DNA of 22,338 bases from Choristocarpus tenellus KU-1152 (GCA_964200185.2 CAXNAD020000288.1:1-22338), one strand, 5' to 3'; numbered from the stretch's first letter, positions 9,287-19,562 are shown. Notes: generated by a model not told the origin, from the sequence alone. Program-made: numbers and translations.

Positions 9287-10163
9287 TCAACAAGAGTCAA
9301 GACTTGCTAAATTTAAATTTAGTAGTTCAACTGCATCATTATTTTTCCTGGATACTGATGCTGCATTAACACAAAATCAAAAAAGGACCTGACCTGGTGG
9401 ATAGCCCAGGTCATCTACCACAGCCTCGTTAAAGAGTACTGCCTGCGTATTCGCAGTCTTGTATACCATGCTGTAAACCTTGAAAAAACCACATACCATG
9501 ACCACAGCACAACTTCATCCCAAAACGAAGTATTGTAATATTTTTGTCCTGATTTCGGATTGATTCGTCCCCAGCAATCACAATGATTGAGGAGGCTCGA
9601 GTTGCCTTCTTCAATTCTTCATCTAACTTACATATCTTTAGAGTCAAAGCTTTCACAGCCTTGTGATAAATTATATTTATATTTTATGTACGGGGATATC
9701 AAGCAATCCTGCTCATGTAGTCCCTAATCAGGGACCTGAGCTGATTCAGCGCTAAACCAGCCTCGATGTTATTCTGGCAAAGTCTTGCTACTGCCTCACC
9801 ATATTCTCCTACAGGCTTGAGTGATTGAATAACTGTGTGTATTACACTATACTAACCACACAGCTTTCGTTCCTCAATCCTACCAGCTCTATGTCCCATC
9901 CTAGTGTCCTCAGACTCTTCAGCACTCATTGATTTGTTGCAAAAAACGCTTTGAGAGTCCCTCAACACAAATTTGTCGATACCTTTTCTGAAAAATTTCG
10001 TATTGCATGATATTTATGGGAAACATACCGAAAATAGTGAATAAAAATCCCCACTTAAATATTCTAAGAAAATCAGTTGCTAAGAAAACTATCCCTCTGC
10101 ATTGTAGACTATCTCTATGAAATGTTCGACATCAACCATTATTGTCTCGTCATGATGGACATA
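9287..10163 (-). pseudogene. Unknown coding-like region, spliced or decayed
   Basis: Minus-strand segments with protein-like composition are 10163-10089 (YVHHDETIMVDVEHFIEIV), 9987-9857 (KGIDKFVLRDSQSVFCNKS, then a Glu/Arg-rich part), 9832-9699 (PVGEYGEAVARLCQNNIEAG, then LNQLRSLIRDYMSRIA and a stop), 9660-9429 (LKICKLDEELKKATRASS), 9484-9394 (QAVLFNEAVVDDLGYPP) and 9360-9287 (SRKNNDAVELLNLNLASL). Two joins could be GT-AG introns of only 24 bp (9833-9856) and 33 bp (9361-9393), both phase-consistent. Other joins need a frameshift or leave an in-frame stop. Introns that small would be unlike the 0.3-1.8 kb introns of the two clear genes, so decay is the simpler reading. No family recognised. 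Confidence 0.3.
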
Positions 10164-10251
10164 CTGCAAAGTTCAAGTGGATTAGTAAGGAAGTAAGTTC
10201 TGTTGCAGAGAGGAGAAGTGTTGTGTTGATCGGGGGACACCAACTTCACAA

Positions 10252-10268
10252 CCGCTTGGGGCAAGCGG
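10252..10268. repeat. Perfect short hairpin (CCGCTTG GGG CAAGCGG)
   Basis: Seven-bp perfect stem with a 3-nt loop. No run of T follows on the plus strand and no neighbouring gene gives it a role. Confidence 0.7.
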
Positions 10269-11158
10269 CAACCACCATGAAAAAGAGAACAAACGGCTCT
10301 CATTCCCAGGTCTAACAGTACGTTAGATCATTTGCTAAAGGTTTTTGATGAATAGGGTGGATTTAAAAGTTAAAAAAGTTAGGGAAGGGTTAGTTAGGCA
10401 CGTCCGTAATAGGTCCGAATTAAAAATAAACTACAATCTTATCAACTCTAGAAGTTTTACCAACTCCTGTTTGGGGAGCCACAAAAAAACTCTCACGTCC
10501 AAGCTAAGACCTCAACTTGAAATTCTTGATCACAGCCCTTCCAGTCACACACGACACAAATGTACCACCAGTTGAAAAGTGTCTGAGATTGTTAAAAGAA
10601 AAAATCTGACGCTGGTTGAAAGTGGGTCGTGATAGCAGAAAGGCAGCAAGAATGTGTCCTTGGTCCACGTCAACATCAACCGAGTTGCCTAGGTGTTGCG
10701 AACCCATTCCATTCTCTTGCTCATTTGACCTACAAACTACTCCAAAGTATACCATCTGTATCCAAATCTTCCATCTAGAAATTCTTAAGACCCCTTTAAC
10801 GTGCACGCTTGGGAGTATAGAGGTATTTACCAAAACCTGAGCTATGTTTCTGAACAGAGGAGGGATTTAATTTGCACTACGGACTGTTATTGTATTATAA
10901 TAATATTGGTTGAAGTGATTGATATTTCTTTCATATTTACGACAGAGCCGTACCCTCTCTCTACAACAGTACATGATAGAATAAGAGGTAGAGGAGGCAC
11001 TATCCAACTGCTGCCCGGTGCCTGGATGTATGCAACAAGGGGTGGACACTAGTTGTGCACACGCATGTCCCAAGGCTGGAGAACAAGTACAACAGCATTC
11101 ACCTATGGTCAGGCAACTGGGCAGCGCAGGCAGATAGGTTTTCCTACCCTCCTGGAGA
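10269..11158. other. Gene-free stretch with unassigned open frames
   Basis: Open frames at 10345-10575 (plus), 10504-10833 (minus, 109 codons) and 10867-11244 (minus) show no recognisable motif. I cannot tell coding relics from chance here. Confidence 0.4.
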
Positions 11159-11619
11159 ATGGAGGAATATTCACCATTCATCATTGGCCACAATTTCCGT
11201 ATGGATGAGGTATTCCATTCGGGGGCACTCTCTAATGCAGTCACTGCTCCTTACTGGGAAAAGGACTCAATTCTGGATGTGTTCTTCACTGAAGTTCAAG
11301 CGAATTGCCACCATCAATATTCATCAGCGCACAGCAGCATCACTGCTGCTGCAGCCAAGGTCTGTCTGGAAGCACAACCACTACGAGGGATCTCTTAGCC
11401 CCTCATTGTTTTAACCTCAACATCTTCATGTTTGAAAGCTTCAGCCGCATAGGCACACAGGCAGAGCAATTTTTGGATGAGCTGGCGACTTATGCTATGG
11501 GTGGTAGGAGGGCGGAGTACTTTAGTCAGGAGGGAGCTGTGAAGGCATGCCTGCCTGTGACAGATTGTGGCAGTAACTGCTCAAATATCAGTCTTCTGGC
11601 AGCGTGTCATGCATTTTAA
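11159..11619 (+). pseudogene. Unrecognised repeat-encoded protein fragment, copy B
   Basis: The frame at 11159-11398 carries EYSPFIIGHNFRMDEVFH and a helical stretch (SSITAAAAKVCLEAQPLRG). After a shift of frame, 11425-11600 reads QAEQFLDELATYAMGGRRAE followed by YFSQEGAVKACL. The second part aligns with copies A and C, and DNA similarity to copy C extends both ways (CGAGGGATCT upstream, GTGACAGAT downstream). The frame change between parts marks it as decayed. It lies immediately left of the mariner element. The protein family is not recognised. Confidence 0.5.
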
Positions 11620-11776
11620 ACTGGAGACACCGAGTTGATGGACTGAAAGTGACTCATTGGATTCTTCTCTTGCTTCTCGATCACCTTCATAAAGTCAGTT
11701 GTTGAAAAATTTCACACTGGACCCATGGTTAAGATGTGCTTTGGCAGAGGACAATATCTGACTTCGTGCGAATATA

Positions 11777-13009
11777 CTCCCTCTGTTCTGTAAGTCTGTA
11801 ACGCTATGAATTTTCACGTTTTTTTTTGTCATTTCTTCACGAATGTGAGGACTTACCCAGTGATGCATGAGTTAAATTGAAGTTCTGGATATTATTGTTC
11901 AAAAGGGATTATTGGTTTTCATTTTTATTCCGAAATAGTTTTGAATCTGTTCCGAGAAGTGAATAGAAAAATTTGTCCTTTTCGACCCCATTTCCAGTAA
12001 ATGCGCTGCGCCTGGTGATGGGTACAGCGCCCCCCCACTGTCACACAACATCTCAGCACCTTGCCAAGGGCCGTACGACTCTCGCTTTAACCTCCAGACC
12101 ATCTGCGATTCGAGTCCTGTAGCCAAGCAGCGAGAAACCGCATCAATTACAGAAGCGACCTAAACACGATTCATATCGACGAAGCATGGCTCTACCTCAT
12201 CCGTGACGGGGAGTGTATCCGCTTGTTCCTGGATATTCCACCAAGGTACAGCACAATATTTACATGCCTAAGGTGATGTTCATCTGCGCCGCTTCGCATC
12301 CAGATCCTTCCCACAATTTCGAGCACTTACAGCGTGTTTGAATCATCAAGCAGGCACAGAGAAATTTGTCCCACTGCGAGAGGGGACATCAGTACAACTT
12401 TAATGTGACAATTGTGATACCGGGAGTGGTACATCGAGACGTTTCTCATCGCATTGAAGGAAAAAATGCTGTGGTTGGAGTTTGAGGAGGTGGTCGCACA
12501 GCAGGACGGAGCTACCCCCCATACAAGAAAAGACATGCCACAGCTCAACGAAGCCGGGAGGGAGAGAGGGTGCAATGTCAACCTCGCGATGCAGCCTGTA
12601 CAGTCACCAGATCTCAATATCAACGATTTGGGGTTCTTTGCACCCCTAAATAGCAGAGCTTGGGAGGAACGTTACAGTGTGGTAAAGAGCATGCATGGTG
12701 TGTTTATGGCAAGTACCTTAGAGAGGGTGTGGCAAAGACTCTTTAAGTGGTACAATCAAGTTTTGAAGGCGCTAGGGGGTAACAACTTGGAGATAAAGCA
12801 CACCTGAAACCCAAATCAATCAAGATCAACAGAGGGGTTTTGACACGGTGGTGGATTGGTGGGTTAATTGGCACAAGGAAAGTGACCAAGATTGATATTA
12901 ACGTAAAAAACATAAGGAATCTAACGAAAAAAGTCGCCTTTTCATTTTAGGTCATCTCGAGAAGTTACACCCTCCTTGATGTCGCAGACTTATGAGACAA
13001 AGGGGGTAG
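11777..13009 (+). mobile_element. Decayed mariner-like element (plant-type, DD39D) with terminal inverted repeats and TA target site
   Basis: The left end CTCCCTCTGTTCTGTAAGTC and the right end, read as its reverse complement (CTACCCCCTTTGTCTCATAA), are similar and share TAAGTCTG a little further in. Each end abuts TA (11775-11776 and 13010-13011). The CTCCCTC start is typical of Stowaway / plant mariner ends. Length is 1,233 bp with one central transposase relic in plus orientation. The ends have diverged from each other, so this is an old copy. Confidence 0.82.
12130..12807 (+). pseudogene. Mariner-like transposase remnant (DD39D), frameshifted
   Basis: Part 1 (from 12130) reads ARNRINYR..NTIHIDEAWLYL, holding the first catalytic Asp in the HIDExW motif. 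After a frameshift near 12250, NIYMPKVMFICAASHPDP matches the family's KVMFLCAxARP block. The last open part (12421-12807, 129 codons) holds VVAQQDGATPHT with the second Asp and QPVQSPDLNINDLGFF with the third. Exactly 39 residues lie between those two Asp, which is the plant-mariner DD39D spacing. The N-terminal DNA-binding region upstream of 12130 is not readable. At least three frame changes plus internal stops make it inactive. This enzyme family cuts and pastes DNA at TA sites. Confidence 0.85.
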
Positions 13010-13011
13010 TA

Positions 13012-13859
13012 GTATTGGTACAAGGGGCTTGTGGTCTCAATTCCGTTGATTGAACTAGTGCGGGTTGAGGGCATCCATTACCACCACTACCATTCCTATT
13101 GTATGGGGATTAATTATACCAACTATGAATCAATTACATATTTGTCTTCAGCATAACGAGCATATCTGGAACAGAACACTAATCGCTGGTATATGATGTT
13201 TTACATCAAACAAACAGAAAGTTCTAACTACACAAACAATACACTGGTATGTCCATAATCGACTTTCCATCTGAATAGATACTCTACCAGTAGTAGTGGT
13301 GTCTGTCTATAGTGTATTAGTAGTGCTATCAATAGACATAAGTAGTCTAGGACGAGTTTCAACTTTTTTAGCTGCTTTTAGTAGTTTCCTTGTTTTCAAA
13401 TGTGCTACAAGTCTGAGTGAGAGTATCTAAGAGGGTTCGAGTTTTGCCCTGTTTTGTCCATTATTTGGGGCTTGGCTTCCCATGTTTTTTTTTATGACAT
13501 TTTCCTACTCCAAAATGTTTAGGAGTAGGTAAAATATATACATTATGAAAAGGTGTCCGGAACATGGATATTGACACTTCCTAACAAACACGATAGCCAA
13601 AATTACATCAAAATCTTAACATTGGATTTTGGTCCCCAAATGGACACGGCTCTACCCTCTAAGATACTTTGGCTCGTCTTAGTGGTGCGTCTGATGGCGA
13701 AATACAGGCTCTATTATTGTTTTGTTTGTTGTATTGATAAGACCTTGTGTTTATTCTTTTACTGACTACGGTTGGAGTGTTTTTTCTTTGCAATGTGTTT
13801 ATTATTCTTTCCCCCAAATGGCAAACTACAAAATTTAGTGGTTATATGAATAAATAGTT
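13012..13859. other. Gene-free stretch right of the mariner element
   Basis: AT-rich. The 13553-13765 plus frame (70 codons) has no recognisable motif. Nothing else seen. Confidence 0.5.
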
Positions 13860-13879
13860 CTCGTTCTCTCCTTGATGAT

Positions 13880-14180
13880 CAACCATTCCGAGGGATCTAT
13901 CACCTCTCACAGTTTTTGCCTTGACAACTTTGCGATGACAATGTTCGGGTGTCTAGGCAAACAGGCAGAGTGTTACCTGGATGAAGTAGCAACTCACGTA
14001 GTATGTGGTAGGAGGGCTGAGGGTTTTGTCAGGAAGGAGGAGTGAAGGCACGACTGTGACAGATCGTGTAAGTCAAGCACAAATTGTAATCTCCAGGTAG
14101 GTGTGTTATGCAGCTTAAGCAGGAGACTCTGGTTTGGTGGGCTAGATGGGGCTAAACTGACTCGTCTAGACCGCCTTCAT
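13880..14180 (+). pseudogene. Unrecognised repeat-encoded protein fragment, copy C
   Basis: The frame reads GKQAECYLDEVATHVVCGRR then AEGFVRKEE and a stop at 14043-14045. It aligns with copies A and B. DNA similarity to copy B runs from CGAGGGATCT (13890) past the stop to about 14180, including a shared GGAGAC block. There is no complete frame. This copy preserves CGRRAEGF, which together with B gives the likely ancestral GGRRAEGF. Confidence 0.5.
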
Positions 14181-14204
14181 AGCACCAGCTTAGGAGCAGT
14201 TTTA

Positions 14205-14250
14205 GCTATTATAGCTCAGTAGGGTACTTGCTCGTTGTTTTCGAATACAC
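14205..14250 (+). other. tRNA-like A-box fragment
   Basis: TAGCTCAGTAGG at 14212-14223 matches a tRNA A box exactly. TTTTCGAATAC at 14238-14248 is a weak B box and sits too close for a real tRNA. The D stem does not pair. At most a tRNA-derived relic. Confidence 0.25.
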
Positions 14251-14559
14251 TGAAAGTAACTCTTGTTGGTGTATTTGAAGGACTTTCCTGTAATAAATGA
14301 ATACATACTCCATGATTTTGTTTATTTTATTCAAACCTTCATATATAAATAGTATATATTTATGGTGTATTTTTCATAGTTGTAAGTAACAAATTTTGTC
14401 CCATTCCCCCTTATTACATAATATATTATTATGCACACAATCTACTGATATCACATCTACACACATTTCAAACATGTTATCGTCATCAAGGAAACAAGAA
14501 ATATGAAAAAAATAAACATCATAACAAAAATGTTAGTCGACATATAAATGTATATATAT

Positions 14560-14635
14560 GTTGTCCTTATGATTGAGTGGTTAGTGGAGACTGTTCCCTG
14601 GAAAAATTCCCACAGTCCAAACCTCACCAACTCCA
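14560..14635 (+). other. Degenerate tRNA-like segment (possible SINE head)
   Basis: TGATTGAGTGGTTAG at 14570-14584 fits an A box. CAGTCCAAACC at 14613-14623 fits a degraded B box at roughly tRNA spacing. Stems are not intact, so not a working tRNA. Confidence 0.3.
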
Positions 14636-14924
14636 TACCCTTCTTAGTGGAGGTATAGTTTCGAGCGTTTAAAGTCTACTTGATAAGAGCTTTATGAATC
14701 GTACTCTTAAGTACCTACAGATTGTACACCTATATCACCCTCTACTACCCTATCTATCGCCATGTCTCAAAAAAGTGCAGGACCAACAACAAAGTATGCC
14801 TTGATATCACTAGACAATGAAGTCTTGTCACTTCGTTAATAGTTCGGCATAGCGAAAGACAGGGAATTTGTATGTAATGTCAATGATAGAGAATACCAAA
14901 CTTGGGATTCGGAACTTCGTTACC

Positions 14925-14997
14925 GGCATGAAAAGGGTTCGAACTCGCACATCATATATTTAGAAACGCGATTTCTTACCCATTCTGCTAAGTCATA
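14925..14997 (-). other. Degenerate tRNA-like segment (possible SINE head)
   Basis: On the minus strand, TAGCAGAATGGG (14990-14979) fits an A box and GAGTTCGAACCC (14946-14935) a near-perfect B box, at tRNA-like spacing. Neither the D stem nor the T stem pairs properly, so it is not a functional tRNA. The two boxes together suggest a Pol III promoter of tRNA origin, as in SINEs. Confidence 0.35.
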
Positions 14998-15328
14998 TAT
15001 TACCCCGATTATAAGATTGGTATCTAGTCCAACCATAAAAAAAAGTATGGTTTGTAGTTTAGCTGCATTTATTTGAGATATCGCGTGGTAGACAACAATA
15101 TGAAAACTCAAAAACTCGAACTTTCCCACTCCCTCTAAGAACATCCACATCACATGGATTGAATTCACATTGGACAGACAGGCAGGAACAAGGAAATACC
15201 CATACCGCATCTACGTAAACAAACCCTACACATCCCTTGAAACAATCAGCGTTGATCGTGTAGTCTCCTACCGATTTTTGTCAGACGTGCTTCGAAAGTC
15301 AAGGTCGCACCCTTACATCCATTTCAAA

Positions 15329-18080
15329 ATGGAGTCCGTCAAGACCCATCTGCAAGCAGCGGTAGATCTAGGGGAGAGCATCGTCGACAGGTTTCCGACA
15401 GCATGCCAGACTGGTGAGTGTTCTAATTTTCCCCTCTAGGTTTTTTCAATTCCTCTTCTGGTGAAGGAATGTTGAAACTATTTGGTGAGGCAGTAGAAAC
15501 CCGGGTCCTTCTCTTTACTTAGTGCAACTGGTACCTTCTGTTTTATGGTGCTGTTCCCTCAGTTGCGGATTACGGTCCCTAGCACATGGCATGGCGGGCA
15601 GAGCATAGCTGGATATCCCTATAGAACGGAAGTAAACCATGGGCTCCGGAATACAGGATTGTGTTTTCTGGGTTGGATGATTTGGGAGTCGATCTAAATA
15701 CAACCTTTGCTGGATCGTTTTATGTGGGCAACGAGTTCTAGTGGAAAGACATTTGTTTGGCCGACGTTGCCTTAAGGTTGAACGAGGGGTCTGGTTTGGT
15801 TCTTTCCTTGACACGTTGCAATCAGAGCTGGGGGGGACATTCATTCTCGTCCTGTCGTGGAGGCGTGTTCAAGATCGTGTAGGCATAGTTATTGCATTGC
15901 TTGAGATATCATATTATCTATCTTGGCATATGGCACTATATTATTGACCGTGCTTCACACCAAATACGGATAGGCTCTTCCTGCCATAGGTGGATCTGTT
16001 AGCGTTGCCAATTGTGAATGAGGTATTCCCTCCTTAACAAAGGGTGTCAGCTTTTGGCACTTCACAATACTTTATTTTTGAGGCACAAGATGGTGTACTA
16101 AGGTGAATTAAATTTCCAAGTTTTTCATTTTCTTGATGACTATATGAAAAACGTTTCAGTCTCCATGAAGTAGGAGTTCTATGCGTTTTAGAGAAGGAAG
16201 TTGTGATATTCGGGCATGAATACTGTGCATGATGCAGGATCAGGTCACAAGCAGTAGGGGACTGAACACTCCGTGTCAACCAGCCTTCTTCCCCTGCACT
16301 TCCCTCAGTATGCTTTGGTTTCCTCTACATTGCCATTCCAAACTAATTCATATCCCAGACCACTACAGTTGAGCGAACATTTGGATCCCTGTTTTTTTTT
16401 TAATTATTTTTTTTACTCTTTCCTTGACATCACTGTTCACTTTCCCCCCTACCCTTCCCCCTTCCTTCTACTTCCTATTTTCCTGCTCTCTCTCTCTGCA
16501 TCCAACTTGATGGGTGAGTGCAGAATACATGAAAAAGCTGGAGCTCAGGTTTGGCTACTCACGAGCCTACTTCTTTCTCATCTTTGCCTTGGTTGTGTTT
16601 TTTGTGCTTCTATTTGTGGGGGGCACACAGCTGATTGCAAACCTTGCAGGGTTCCTCTACCCGGCCTCCGCAAGCTTCAAGGTAGGAAGAGAGACTGGAG
16701 TGATAGTAGGTAGGAAATGGTGCTCCAAACCATTTGAGGCGTTGATAGTTAACAATAGAGGAAGAAATTTTCAAAGTTGTTTAAGTGCAGGTTATGTGGA
16801 TTGGGTTGGCGGTCTCAAAATAATTCAGCAGCTGGTTTGGGGGCTTGGTGGAGGTTGATGGAAGCAATGCAGCAATGCTGAACTGGATGTGTGCATCTAT
16901 TGGTTGCAGAAATGTGGGTTACCCGACCAGAAATGAGACAAGAAACTTCCAATGCTTCAGGGCTTGTTCTTTGAACAAGCAAAAGATAGGTTTGATCCTC
17001 GTGAGGGAGCCTTGTATCGAAGCTACTGGAGGGTTGCAATATCAACAGGGGTTGGGGTTCTACATGTTGCTGGATGTGTGAGCCTGCAAGATGCAACAAC
17101 AGTGGAGCTTGACATCTGGGATCATTTAGCTCTTGCTTGGACAGCCCAAGTGCATTTTTGTTGAAATACCGTCCTCAGGCACTTTTTGTTGGGTTTTTTG
17201 TCCTTTGATTCCCCCTCTTCTGAGTATTGGGTCAACTCCCTACCTGCCTGCCCCTGCCCCACTGCATGCTAATCTTTGCCCCTGATATTGCAGCTTTGTA
17301 CCTAAGCACCAAAAATTCCCTTACATGCCCTCTGTTAAGTAGAATACTTTGTGTAGTGTAATCCAGACACTTTGCTTGTGGTCTTTCTAATAGCTTGGAT
17401 TCAATGCAGTATTCAAGATCTAACTGTTTTTCTTGAAAGTTTGTACTGACAGTTCTTCTTGTGCTGTCCTTGCATATCCTTTGTTCTTCCCTCCCCTCGC
17501 TTCCTTCTGTCTGGATTTGTGGGATCATGTATGATACATAAGGCCATTGACTCACCTGATGTGTTGGCCAGCACGCAATGGCTTAGCTATTGGACAATAT
17601 TCGGAGCATTTGCAACTGCTGAGACAGTCCTTGGGTGGGTACATTGGGGACTTGAAGACAGAGGCTGACATGTATTGTTCTTACTTTTTGGTAGAGGGGG
17701 AGAGGGGTGAGAGAAAAATAGTGGGAGGGGGAAAGTAATGGTGCCTGGTAGATCCAACATGGAAGGGAATCACATTATGCAAAAACAATTTGTGATGGTT
17801 AGTATTTGGTGAAGCCTCATTCTGTTCTATGCATTCGTATTTGAATTTTGAGGAAAGTCATAGTACCATTCAATCATCCCCATCTATTATGTAAGTCAGT
17901 TTGTGCTCAGTATTTATATATATATATATATTCCTCCTCTCAGATAGGCTCCAGTACTTCTTGCCTTTGCTCAGATCTCAGCAATGACGGCATCAGTGCC
18001 CAGGGCAGACCTTTTCTTTCTTGCTTGTTGTCAAAGGAGGTGATTGCAGGGCACATCTTGAAACAAGATGTGGATTGCGC

Positions 18081-18145
<65 letters not shown>

Positions 18146-19510
18146 CCTCCCCAGTAACAATATCCTACACCATCCTCTTTCTCTCTCTTACCTTTTCCNN
18201 NNNNNNNNCCTTTTTTTTTTTTTTTTTTTTGAAAGGGGGGGAGTGCGGGGCCCTTCTAAAAAAAAAATGGGGTTTGCCCCCCCCCCCCCCCCCCCCCCCT
18301 CCCTTGGTTTCAAACCCTCTTCTGTCGTGAAATAGGTGAAAGAGGTGTAATTCCACCAACCTTTGCTCTTTGAATCTCCTCTCCTTGCGTCAGGTCTCTT
18401 GTATCTATCATCCCCTTCTACCACGTCTTAAAGCTTGCGGCCCTTGTGTACTGCTTCAACCCCCAGACCAAGGTGTGGAAACACAGAGTTGGTGATTTTT
18501 TTTCACAGGGTTGGGGGTCACTGTTACAGGAGAGGGGGGGAAGTGGGGCGGGACTGTCAAGATTGAACTACGTGATAGTCAAGCCGTAGAGAAGGACAGA
18601 GGAAGGGCAAGGAGCAATGTAGAGGTGGAATATTTATGGAACACCTATCTACGAAAGTATTTGTTGTTCGCTGGATGATGATGGCAAGATAGAGCTGGTG
18701 TGGGTGAAATGCTCCTCCCTCCCCCTATTAAAAAAAGAAGCATGTTCTGGCCGTGTCCGTGATTAGCATTGCTGGATTTTGTGTTGATGGAGTGCTTATA
18801 TCATGCAGGGGCTGTTTTCGTTGTCTGGAAGGGAGGGGGATTCGTGCGGACTTCATTGATGCTCCTCAATGATATAATGATATGAATAACATACCTCTCT
18901 TGGTTTGAATGTGCTGGTGTAGGCTATTCAGTTTCCCCTCATCACTCCCATTCTCATCATCTCCGTGCAACCCCCAGGCAATCAGACCCATCTGCTCTGT
19001 CTCCTGGATTTGTAGATATTGAAGTTGAGGGTGTCATAAGTGATGGTAAATCTTTGTGTTGACCCCCCCCCCCACCCCCACCCACTCCCCCTGTGTATCA
19101 CACCATGGGTTGTGTATTGTACCAAATTATAGTGCTGCTATTTTTCTGGGCTCTTGCGCTACTTCCACCCCTCATAAACTGCCTTCCCTCTATCAACTGG
19201 TGCACATGGGGTGTGTGTGAATATTTAATGAATAATGGATCAGGGGGCGACTCGGCTATACAGGAGCGTGATCCACCCGAGGATCATTGATCACTTCCTA
19301 TTTGCCGAACCAGTGAGCTCCAAAAGATCGAAGATGAAGGGGAGCAAGAGCGCTGCAGGGGGTGTAGGTGGTGTGGGGAAGGGAGCATCCGCTGGATCAG
19401 CTGCAGTCATGGGAAGTGGGGATTGGAAAGACACGGAGCTGAATGAGCTCAGGGTACGGATGAGAACTTGCAATGATTTTGGTGTTTTTGACGAGGTTTG
19501 GGGAGGATGA
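15329..19510 (+). CDS. TB2/DP1/HVA22 family protein (REEP5/Yop1-like), ER membrane shaping; five exons
   Basis: Exons are 15329-15413, 16524-16681, 17543-17634, 18394-18472 and 19244 onward. All introns are GT-AG with matching phases (1, 0, 2, 0). The ATG sits in a good context (CAAAATGG). The N-terminus (MESVKTHLQAAVDLGESIVD) fits the short helix before the family core. The core is EYMKKLELRFGYSRAYFFL, then a hydrophobic hairpin ending GFLYPASASFKAIDSPD, then TQWLSYWTIFGAFATAE and a second hairpin with IPFYHVLKLAALVYCFNP. The family GA..LY...I.P motif appears as GATRLYRSVIHPRIIDHF at the start of exon 5. These proteins insert two hairpins into tubular ER and bend the membrane. The Gly/Ala/Ser/Lys tail is not conserved. 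If exon 5 is terminal, the protein is 226 residues with TGA at 19508-19510 and AATAAA at 19776. A donor at 19454 (AGG|GTACGG) could instead extend the gene. Confidence 0.9.
15414..16523 (+). other. REEP-like gene intron 1 (1.1 kb)
   Basis: Donor CTG|GTGAGTG at 15414 and acceptor GAGTGCAG ending at 16523. The stretch 15650-15880 is richer in coding-like sequence: the plus frame reads FSGLDDLGVDLNTTFAGSFY and DICLADVALRLNEGSGLVL with one stop between. This may be a decayed insertion; no family recognised. Pyrimidine-rich from 16380 to 16500. Confidence 0.75.
16682..17542 (+). other. REEP-like gene intron 2
   Basis: Donor AAG|GTAGGA and acceptor ACATAAG. Includes a perfect 8-bp stem hairpin (GCTTGTTC TTT GAACAAGC) at 16962-16980. 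The open frames at 16845-17164 are not recognisable proteins. Confidence 0.78.
18082..18142. repeat. Homopolymer tract of 61 C
   Basis: Uninterrupted C run ending in CTCCCCTCCCC, directly left of the gap region. True length is unreliable because such runs stall sequencing. Confidence 0.95.
18199..18208. other. Assembly gap (10 N)
   Basis: Ten N, between a C-rich/T-rich left flank and a right flank of long T, G, A and C runs. The right flank is a degraded copy of the left flank (see findings). Confidence 0.97.
18473..19243 (+). other. REEP-like gene intron 4
   Basis: Donor CCAAG|GTGTGG and acceptor GGATCAG, phase 0. Contains an 11-C tract at 19063-19073. Nothing else recognised. Confidence 0.78.
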
Positions 19511-19562
19511 ATTTAACTGTTTTAATGATGTTTTTATTTGAGATATTTCATTTAAATTGTAG

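Larger units (their letters stand above)
17635..18393 (+). other. REEP-like gene intron 3, containing the assembly gap
   Basis: Donor CTTGG|GTGGGT and acceptor GCGTCAG, splitting a Gly codon. Contains an (AT)n tract near 17915-17931, the poly-C tract and the 10-N gap. Confidence 0.8.

Noticed and set aside
10504-10833. 109-codon minus open frame as a gene
   Set aside because: No motif, no splice partner that fits in phase, and it lies in a repeat-rich interval; chance cannot be excluded.
11340-11620. Resemblance of copy B (PLRGI..HCFNL) to the P-I-G-C-SHRFNLAV block of hAT-like proteins
   Set aside because: Only a few residues agree, the frame is broken there, and copies A and C do not support it.
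14925-14997. A functional tRNA gene on the minus strand
   Set aside because: A and B boxes are present, but the D and T stems do not pair, so I kept it only as a tRNA-like relic.
17848-18335. Plus-strand open frames encoding long proline runs
   Set aside because: They are translations of the 61-C tract and cross the N gap, inside an intron of the REEP-like gene.
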